From positions 38,267-102,266 of the forward strand of contig JAANDG010000534.1 of NCBI GenBank assembly GCA_036852015.1: a stretch of DNA of 64,000 nt, given 5' to 3'. A model generated the notes under the pieces. The model saw only the letters and a program-made list of their open reading frames with translations, searched no databases and had not been told where the DNA came from. Origin of the DNA: Pelodera strongyloides. Its lineage: Eukaryota > Nematoda > Chromadorea > Rhabditida > Rhabditidae. Shown in pieces: positions 55,161 through 64,000 of this stretch. The stretch's first letter is position 1, and each line of letters opens with the position of its first letter. A program made the translations under genes and the position numbers.

Positions 55161-56092
55161 AAGGGAATGGTGGAATTGTAACTTATGCGAAAATAGTTAG
55201 GCATAGATATTTCGCGGATTCTACTGCATTGTGTAAGCTGAAGTTTACCTGTTTACCATTAACAGTGCTCGATTCAATAAAAAAAAATCATACATAATGT
55301 TCCCTCGTTGACATTTCTACATGTACAAAGATGCCTTCACCTCTACCTACTCTTCCGCAAATAATAATAATTTGCAGGTGGGCTCACGATTTTCTAATGA
55401 AAAATGATTAATGTGAATGGGTTACAATTTTCAAGAGCCCATCTCTCTCTATGGAATTTATATAATTACAAGGTGGGCGAAAATGCTGTTTATTCTAGTA
55501 TTTATTGCCGCAAAAGACATATTATTATATGAATGTAGTAGAATGTTTATTAGGGATTGAATAGGAAAAGAATGTGTACATTTTATACATTATTTCTCAT
55601 TCGAAGCACAAGGTTCTCACGCGCCAATGGGAGCCGTCGGCCACGCCCAACAATGTCCTAGGCTCCGCCCATTCGTATTAGTCGCGGTAAACGGTAGAAA
55701 AGAGGGCGGGGCTTGTCTTTGAGGGAACAAATCAGCATCTCATTATTGACGTCGATGAGTTAGCTGTATCATGTCGGGATATTTTGTAGTTTGTAGTTTA
55801 CAACTTATTACTTACTGTTTATAACATTATTAATTAGCGCATTTTGCACAGTAATCTGAAGTCAATAGTACCATTCGTCTATTTCAATGTAACAGTTGTA
55901 CTGCCCAAAGTTTTTTTATGTGCGTTGCCGTACTTGCAGGAGCATAATTCATAAGACATCTACATAAAATAACTTCATGATTTGCTTATTTAGTCCCTCA
56001 AACCACATATTATCCAGTTTGTTTGTAGCTTGTAGCCTTTAAAACAATGTGTTGTACCTTGTAATCTCTAAAACTATTCTGTATTTTGTAGT

Positions 56093-57199
56093 ATGTCGCT
56101 CAATTTTTCCATCGATCGTTTGGTGGAATCTGCCTCGAAGAATTCACCGAGTGGGAGTGATTTGGACCAATCACCGCCCGAGGTACTTTGTAGTTTGTAG
56201 TCGTAATTTCTACCGTAGTACTGGTCATTGTCAGTCCCGATGTTATAGGTGAATTCAGCAATATCTTTTTGTGAAGAAGTCGGTTCATTGATAAAGCTAT
56301 GCTTCAATGCAAGGGCGTTTGTGGTAAATCCTAAAGGTCCTACAGCCATTACCCAAAGGCCAAACACTTTATGCCACGAATACGTTAATAAATGTAACCG
56401 TTTAGACGCCAACAACCTCAGTATTGCCGAATGTTTTTGATAATAGATCACGGCCAACAATCCATACGCTTTCATATTTCGACGTTCTTCTCCCTCATGT
56501 ACAGGTTGGACTATTACGTATTATTTCATTATTTAATTTAAAGGGTCAGGCTCTCGAAATTGGTAATGCAGATCTTCCCGAAAATTAGAGTAATGATCAT
56601 GGAGTAACAACATTGTGTAACGTAATACTCAAAACAGAAAGTTATTGGCGAAAGAAAACTCGCTCCTTTTTTGTTTATGATATGAAGACGTTATGTTGTT
56701 ATGTATGTTTCAACTGCTTTATTACAACGGTTAGTGGTTTGGATGTACAGTTTTTTGATCGAATGCGACGTTTTGAGATCTATTATTGTTTAAAAATGAT
56801 ACGAAGACAAACAGTTTTCCATGCCAATCGGAACTGTTTTATGTCGAGATATTGTATCCTTTGGGACCTCGTTGCTTTAATACCCTTTATAGAGCGTTCT
56901 GTAAGGTTTAAACATTTGCCTGGAAAGTTCCAAGGGTTTTGCTTTACATTACAAGAAGGAAACCAACGTAGCCCATCACAATAGGGCATATTTTAACTTC
57001 TATATTTGTTAGTGCTACTAAATTGAATAGCTAACGTGGTCTTTTTTATCACTTTTATTACCAGAGTTCTTAGTCTTGACAGAAGGTCTAAATTAGTATT
57101 GGAATCAATCGTGACACCCGTTTTAACAAGGTTTGCATAAGAAGTTGATGCAACAATCTATTGGCATGATGATGCGTTTTAATTTCATGTAACTCTCGG

Positions 57200-57230
<31 letters not shown>

Positions 57231-58477
57231 GCAGGGAAGGAGGGAGAGAGAGAGAGAGGGAGAGAGAGAGAGTGAAGATTAATTCATATTGTACAGTATG
57301 ACCTTCACCGTTAACCAAATCGAGAGAGGGTAAAAAGCGCGAAAGAGTAATACAATTGCAGTTGTTGAATATGAATAACAAACAATTACCAATGGGTAGT
57401 TTCTACTTTCATGCACACTTTGTAGTAGAGGGACATTTTCCTTAGACCGTGTACTTAGGAAAGCTCAAGCCCATAAGGAAACGCCCGATTTTGCTTGTGC
57501 ACAATGTCTGCTTGCTTCAGCGCAGGAAAATTCAATATTTTTTTACGGACTATCACCAAGGCGCCGTTATTATAGAACTACAGTACTCCTTAGGCAGAAA
57601 TACATAATTTGGGAAAATCCACATTTTTTCATGGCTCGGACCACTTAAAGGTGTATTCCTTCTAATAAAGATCTTCTTTCAGATGGCCTCGGCCAACCCT
57701 TTCCTTGCGGGACTCTCAGACAACAGTCAACAACGGATGTGGTCTCAACAGTGGTTAGAACTGCTACAGCAGAGCAGCTCACAATTTGGTACGGTATTTG
57801 GAGTAAATGGCGTACGGTACTTCTGTGCTGGTTATGTGTATTCTATACCCCTTTACTGAGTTCTAGTTTCACAACTTATGGACACAAAGAAAAAACTAAG
57901 TTTAATTGATTTAGTACGATCTGCTCCATTTCTTCCCATTACAAATGGGGCATTATTCGTGAAGTAAAATAACATTCTCCGGCAACCAATAAGTACAGTA
58001 GTCAAAAGGCTAAAGGTGTAATTTAGAATTTGGGGGAGCGGGTAAGTCCCATTTTAAATGAAAATGGGAATACCAATTTACTACAGATGAACATGGCAAT
58101 TTGAGTTTTTGGCGAAAGTCAATTTTCGGTTCGAAACAAAATGTTATTGGAGTTTTAACGTGTTTATTTGGTAGGAGAGAGATTTTATAGTTTTGTTTGA
58201 CTTTTGACAATTCTAATTAGTAGATATACCATAAATGGTACACCGCCTTGGTCTTGGCACACCAAATCAGTTGGTAAGCTCGTGGATAATTTTTTTTCTT
58301 ACCTTTCCACCTAGCTTTTGTTGTTTTGCAGAGTTACCGATAGGTTTCACTCTCTGTTAGAGGAAGTAGCCGCTCTTTTCCTGCAATGAATACCCCTTTA
58401 GCTTAGCTTTTCCTTTCAGTGTGAGGGTTTTCTATGGTCCCCTTCTCTCTCTCCCTCTCTCTATCTTCTCTCTCTCC

Positions 58478-58511
<34 letters not shown>

Positions 58512-60641
58512 ATGACCGTATCCTTTGTGATTTGGGAATGGGGCGATAATCTCTGTGTGCTCGCAATGTTTGCTAATAGCTTGTCGCATCTTGTTCGCAG
58601 TCAACCGGAGAAGCCAGAAATGATCCTAGTCAAGAGAGAGAGGGAGAGAGGAGAGAGAGAGAGAGAGAGTGAGAGAGAGAAAAGCGAGTAGGAGATAGAC
58701 TGAAGTGGTCGATGCGCAATATGACAGCTGAGTTACAGTATCGAGACTGCAAGCCACAAATGTATTTTTGAGGAAACTGTTAAACTTTTATTATCGTCGC
58801 TCATCCTTATGTTCTTATGTATGTTCCATTATTAGGTTTACTAGAAATAATTTCCTTTGACAACAAGTAAAAACGGTTTCCATGTTTGCCAAAAACCGTC
58901 CAAGTAACAAACAGGCATCTCAGGCGCAATTTACCGTAATTTTGACAACATCTTTGAAATTTATCCGCGTTATAAAAAATGCTCCATGCTATAAAAAAAC
59001 GAGGAGAGAATGCACTCTTGAAAAATGGTCTCGTGGCAGCCTGCCGCTAAAACTGTCTGTAGACTATATATATTCTCGTGTAGTTCCAAAATACGGTAGT
59101 TTTTCCCATACTTGGAAGGAAATTCGGCCAAGCTTGGAAACCCCATAAGCAAAAAATAAAAGGTGCGAAAATGACGATGGAGCACAAGAAAGGAAGAGAA
59201 AAAAAAACGAAATCTGCCTCAGATGAGAAATCCTAACCTAACCCTCCTTTAAATGTTTTCAGGTGAAGCCGCAGCGGGTCTCTTCCTGCAACCGTTCCGG
59301 AAAACGAAACGCATCCGAACTGCTTTCAGTGCGGCACAATTGGTGCAATTGGAAAAGGTTGGCTGTTTTGTATAGTTTCTATGTATGTTCGGGATTCCGG
59401 ATCCCAAAGAATCGTGCAAACTCTACTTCAAAAGCCGTTGCTTCAAAACACCACCGGTACCAACATCTGCAATTGAACATTTTTGTCGTAATAGGGTATC
59501 AGTGTATTGCTCATTCTGGGAAATACAAAATCATGGAGCACCTCACCTAAATCGTTATCACTACGAAATCATCTCAAGTTTGCAGTATAATACGGGTATT
59601 TTCAGGCATTCGAGGCCAACCATTACGTTGTCGGTACGGAACGCAAGCAACTGGCGAGTAGACTGAGTCTTTCGGAAACACAGGTAGGGTACTTACCGTT
59701 TATTACTTTTCTTATTAAAGCGAAATACCGGCCGGTTTTTGAAACGCTTCTCAAGTACTTGCATTCCGATGCATTTATGCGTGGGGTCTAATTGGGGGTC
59801 TAGTTTTCTAATTATTGCTCATTTGCATATCTGCATAAGAAAGCACGTGTACGCAATGCGTTTCAAAAACCGACCGATATTTCGCTTTAAAGCAGTAGTA
59901 GATCTTCCCAATAACCCTAACTCTGAGGCACTTCCAAATTAACACTCTAATTGCGCTAATGTTCAATTCCCCAGGCTGGCTTACTTTTATTGGAATAGCC
60001 AGGCACTTCAATGTTACTATACTTCTAGGATGTCCGCGCTACCGTACCCCAATTCCCCTTATGCTAATATTTTCCAACCTACTGTGTGCACCTTTTGTAC
60101 CCTTTTGACGGTTAGCCTTGCTAAGACTGGTGCCGTAAGTAGTATGACAAGTATTTACATTGTCCCTTTGGTTCGCACCGCTCCTGTTAAGCGGCTGTAC
60201 CGAAGAGCGGTAAACTTGCACATATAAGAGTATGAAGGGTGTCAACATATAGAGTCGTAGTAAGAAACACAAACTGACTGCAGCTAAATAAGCGGGTGGC
60301 TCCGGGAACAGCCGGGAGCTGATTCCCGGAACAGGTGGTTTGGACAACTCCATTACCTTTTATTGTATGCAAATTTTGAGCTATATATGCTAATTTCATC
60401 TAGCATTCGACAAGGAACTGTGAACAATGAAAATAATAACAATAGCTTTATTTAGGTAAAAGTATGGTTTCAAAATCGTCGTACCAAGCACAAGAGAGTG
60501 AAATTGGAGGGAGATTCCGGACGAACAGGCGAAACGAGCAGAGAGAACTCTCCCGATGAGAGGGAAGAGATGGAGACGAGTGAGATGAGCACGGTTTTTG
60601 AGGAGAGAACAGAGCTGGAGAGTCAGAAGAGTGTACAGTAA
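56093..60641 (+). CDS. ceh-2: EMX/empty spiracles-class homeobox protein (CEH-2)
   Basis: Five exons join in phase into 184 residues: 56093-56182, 57683-57788, 59263-59357, 59606-59683 and 60456-60641 (TAA, AATAAA at 60650). The N-terminus [19 protein letters not shown] carries an eh1-type Groucho-binding motif (FSIDRLVE). The homeodomain spans residues 80-139: [40 protein letters not shown], then [17 protein letters not shown]127, F128, N130 and R132 are the invariant helix-3 residues, and NHYVVG with [13 protein letters not shown] is diagnostic of the EMX class. The tail is acidic and Ser/Glu-rich. EMX proteins are DNA-binding regulators of anterior patterning; ceh-2 acts in pharynx neurons in C. 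elegans. The first ATG is in exon 1; exon 2 also begins with ATG after TTTCAG and could start a shorter isoform lacking eh1. Confidence 0.95.
57195..57275. repeat. (GA)n microsatellite in ceh-2 intron 1
   Basis: About 80 bp of GA repeats with GGCAGGGAAGG interruptions. Further CT and GA tracts lie in intron 2 at 58440-58510 and 58635-58685. The open frames across them are artefacts. Confidence 0.95.
59715..59890. mobile_element. GCGAAATACCGG-family MITE in ceh-2 intron 4
   Basis: The ends are TTAAAGCGAAATACCGGCCG and ACCGATATTTCGCTTTAA. The interior (TGGGGTCTAATTGGGGTCTA) resembles the reverse of the copy at 20566, a second sequence variant of the family. Confidence 0.9.
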
Positions 60642-60655
60642 ACTTATGAAATAAA

Positions 60656-63600
60656 ATCCATTAAAAGAAAAGACAATATCTGAACATCAAACAATAAGTC
60701 TACCGATTAGATGAAGCTATTTTGACGGTTCGGCTACGGTAGATATTGGCACCTATAGTTTTTGGCAAACAACTCCCTCTCTGAATTTTGAGTTTTATGA
60801 AATGCGGTTTCATGATTGTACCATCGTTGCTCAGGCGCATTATCTGAGATTTTCAGCAAATTGAGTTTCTTTCTAATTCAACTATTGAACATGTACTATG
60901 TACACCTGGCTACAGAACATTTTATGTCGATTAACCTATATATACTTACGTCAGTATTGCTCAAAGTATTATATTATGTGCCACATTGGCAGCTTATTTC
61001 AGCTTATTTTTCTCGTTTGTATTTGTTTCTTTCTCTGTTCGCTCCATAACTAAAGTAACTTATTTTAAACCACCATATTTCTCAGGTTCCATTCTTTTGT
61101 TAGCGACGTCTTTTACCTTTTAACAAGTTAGTTCCAATAGTATACTTGTATGCTACAAGTTTTGCTGTACTCGTCTTTAGAGAATCGATATAGAGAGACG
61201 AAGGTATGAGAGGGCCCTATCCCTTTAAACCTTTCAGATTTTTCCTTCACCACTTATTTTCGGTTATACTTGTGATATAATTTGCTTTATTATTTGCTTT
61301 AATTATGTGCAACTTTGTTTTTAATCTGTGATCCTTCAGAAAGTCAGTATTTTGCATTTTCACCGTATTTTTTTAGCGTTAGCAGAGGCAGAGGGAAAGC
61401 TTTAATAACTGTTTGATACTTTATATTCTTCTACTTTGTGCAACTGATGTACGCTTTAATAAATTTATTGTTTTGTTTCAGTACTCAATGACAAAAGCAT
61501 CATTTTGTGTCAACGTTTCTTGGCAAAATACAAAACTTTTCCCTTGTTATATGCAACATTTACTATGTATGCCCTTGTTTCTTTGCTATATTACAAAAAA
61601 CTTCTCAGGATTGAGTCTTTACTTGGGTTCAACCTTTTCAAGGGCATGTGCGGTCTTCTTTGAAGACCACCCGATCATGTTCTACAGGATTTGGCAAAAA
61701 GGTGAATGATAAATTGCGCTCTGATCCAGGATACTGTACTTTTTTGGGCATAGTGAAAATTCAGAGAGTAAGATTTCGTGGTGCTTGATTCACTCACGTA
61801 ATGAAGGCATGGCGAGTTTCATAAGATAATTAGATATTTTAATTATCTAAACCTAGCCTTAAACTAAGGGAGGTTTAGCGTGTTATGTAGTCAGGTATTT
61901 TTTACACCATTACTCCCTCTCGACTACAACCACTACCAACAAATGAGTTGAACCGATAATTACAGTAATCATCACGATTGTCCCATAAATGTACAACCTA
62001 GGTGTGTGCCAATCTTCTCAGGACCCAATAACACACCGATCAACGATAACCACTAATTATCGTGCATGCACAATGCCTGCATCTTGCACATTTTACGCAT
62101 TTCATTACCCCAATTTTCAGACAATATACAGGTGTCCAATGGGACATTTTTCGCGCAATTTGCGTGTCGAACAAGCAGGTAAACGCGGGGGGGGGGAGGG
62201 AGGGGATCCCGGGGGCATAATAGGAATAGGGGAAGCCTAGCACAAAAAGCAATAATATTAGTAATATTATTTGCTTTTTTTTATATTTTATCTTATATGA
62301 AAAGGGGTTGCATAGTTCTATGAAATAAATCTTAGTAAAACGAGCTTGCTTACAAAAATAATAAAAAAAAAAGAATTTTTTATGGTTATGAATCTGCAGA
62401 AGATGCGCAGACAACGATATCTGCTTAGGTCGTCCGCACTGCGTAGCTTCCCACAGCCAATAGTGCATTCCCCCAAGTCTTTAACACATTTTGTTGCCAT
62501 TACTTGATTACTTCCACCCGATTTCACACAGAAATGGTGTTGGGAACTTTTTTCGAAGTATGGAACATACGTTTCTCAATAGTCAAGTGCTGGGAAAGTT
62601 GACGAACTGTTCGGGGACTTCCCTTTCGGAAGATTGACATATGCTTCAAACTTACAATATGGGGCTAATTATTGAAATCTTATTATATAAAGCAGAAAGG
62701 TTTATTTGTCGTCGTGTTGGAAAAGAAATCCATGTTACGTTTAAAGGATTTGGTATAAGCAGTCCAACGTTTCGCAACTCCAAAGTAAGCGACCTTATGC
62801 TTATTAGATTAATTACAGACAATACGTTTCAGGCGTTTTATATGAGTAAGCTCACTTTTGTCAGGGCTTGAAGTATCGCCAGTGCTGGAAAGTCGCCTCG
62901 GGCGGCCATAGCCGTATGTTCATAAACAATACAGAAACCAGCTGCAAAGATGTTATGAACTTGATCCACAGTATCTTATTTGTCTTAAAATAAGCACTTG
63001 TAATTGACAGTGTAAAGTGGAGTGATGTTCATTTGACATGGGATTAAGCAGTCACACACTGTGCTTAAGTAAATACGGAAGATGCAGGGAAGTTGTAGAA
63101 TGTTCAATAAACAAAAAGTGAGACGTGAAACCACAAAGATCCATAAATTGAAAAATGTTATTACTGTAGAAAATCAAGAAACTAACGTGAGCCGTACACG
63201 AGTCTGGTCTCATGCTCATAATATAACTCCTCGAAATAGGTAGTAAAGTATAAATGAATGTTATAACTATATGTTTTGTGCGTACAATGAGTTACGTATA
63301 CATTGGTATTGACACGTTGTGTTGTAGCAATGTAGCCATTATACAGTGACTTATTGGTAAACTACGAACAAGTTATCCTTCTTGTTTAGAGGATTAAAAA
63401 AAGGTTTTATTCTTTATGGAAGAGGATTAAAAAAAGGTTTTATTCTTTATGGAAGCTGTAGGAACAAACCACTACAGCAGAGATTAACCCCATCACTAAT
63501 TGAGTACAATATTTGCTAACCCGTGCTCTGTTTACCGTAGTCCGCATCGTTGGCTCATCATTTGTCTCGTTATACGGTACTTCAAGTGCTATTCTAATCT

Positions 63601-64000
63601 CTTACCTCCAGCCGAGAACAACGCTCTATTCGGGTCAATGAGGTCCTGCTCTAATGGGGATTACCTGTCTAACTCTCTCCAGTTTAGCACATTGAAATGT
63701 TATCTCAATCTACTCTGACGTCGGATTCTCTTTCCTATCCGTTCTCTCTCATCCAGTATTTGAGCAACCCTTTCGGTTGCTCATCTGTGGACAAAGAAGC
63801 CCTCAACTTGTGTGCGACTCCGATCGAATACACGAGAATACAGTAATCCGACACCACACAACCACACTGCTAATCGGACGTAATATAGAAAGGAGAACCG
63901 GTCAATTGTAAAGGTTTACATGAGCTTATAACTAGAGTAATTGAGACAAAATTTGTGGGTATACTTACAATTCGTTTAGCGTAAAAAAGTACTGCGTGGT
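60656..64000. other. 3.3 kb without a recognised gene
   Basis: This AT-rich region downstream of ceh-2 shows no exon chain I can support on either strand. A G-rich run lies at 62170-62225. A 33-bp segment (GAGGATTAAAAAAAGGTTTT plus the following bases) is tandemly duplicated at 63389-63453. Short open frames around 61413 and 62641 lack any recognisable motif. Confidence 0.5.

Larger units (their letters stand above)
52957..56092. other. intergenic region between MTSS1-like and ceh-2
   Basis: About 3.1 kb of AT-rich DNA. One stretch (54321-54471) has an acceptor, an open frame (KDITVTSLVTVAMKKLLNYF) and a possible donor, but it joins nothing and has no family I know. Two repeats lie at 54826-55160. 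A GC-richer patch at 55640-55740 (GGGAGCCGTCGGCCACGCCC) may belong to the ceh-2 promoter. Confidence 0.45.

Noticed and set aside
56613..56984. 123-codon ORF in ceh-2 intron 1
   Set aside because: No recognisable motif, no supporting splice chain, AT-rich composition like the surrounding intron.

Overview
This is eukaryotic, almost certainly nematode, genomic DNA. Introns are GT-AG with TTTTCAG-type acceptors and no long polypyrimidine tract. Several first coding exons begin just after such an acceptor, as expected for trans-splicing. Homologs match known nematode genes (ric-19, pri-2, ceh-2, lipocalin-related proteins), and two TTAGGC telomere-type units occur near 41.36 kb. The genus cannot be named from this window. 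All gene models below were built by eye from splice sites and reading frame, with family names from remembered protein families; no search was run.

Layout. 0.4-0.9 kb (-): a small two-exon gene of unknown function. 1.1-5.0 kb: transposon-rich DNA with a tRNA-headed SINE, a foldback element and a Tc1-like element. 5.2-8.1 kb (+): 3' half of a ric-19/ICA69 gene. 8.4-11.4 kb (-): an eight-exon F-box gene. 12.2-17.2 kb (-): an HMG20-like HMG-box/coiled-coil gene. 17.2-18.2 kb: a hAT-like foldback element. 19.1-25.7 kb (-): complete 15-exon pri-2, the DNA primase large subunit. 27.2-29.3 kb (+): a lipocalin-related gene. 29.4-29.9 kb (-): ribosomal protein eL41. 30.8-33.1 kb (+): a Gemin6-like gene. 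33.7-40.9 kb: a 7.2-kb satellite of 61-bp monomers. 41-46.5 kb: gene-poor, pyrimidine-rich DNA. 46.5-53.0 kb (+): a complete 14-exon MTSS1/MIM (I-BAR) gene. 56.1-60.6 kb (+): a complete five-exon ceh-2/EMX homeobox gene. 60.7-64 kb: no recognised gene.

The genes do not form one pathway. They are conserved single-copy functions: dense-core vesicle traffic, chromatin, replication priming, translation, snRNP assembly, membrane curvature and head patterning. F-box, HMG20 and pri-2 lie head-to-tail on the minus strand, but the spacing (0.8 and 2.0 kb) is wide for a classical nematode operon. The accessory content sits mostly in introns and intergenic DNA: at least six kinds of inverted-repeat element, one SINE with a truncated sister copy, minisatellites and the hairpin satellite. 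The satellite, whose monomer is two palindromes and which may lie inside the Gemin6 gene, is the most unusual object in the window.
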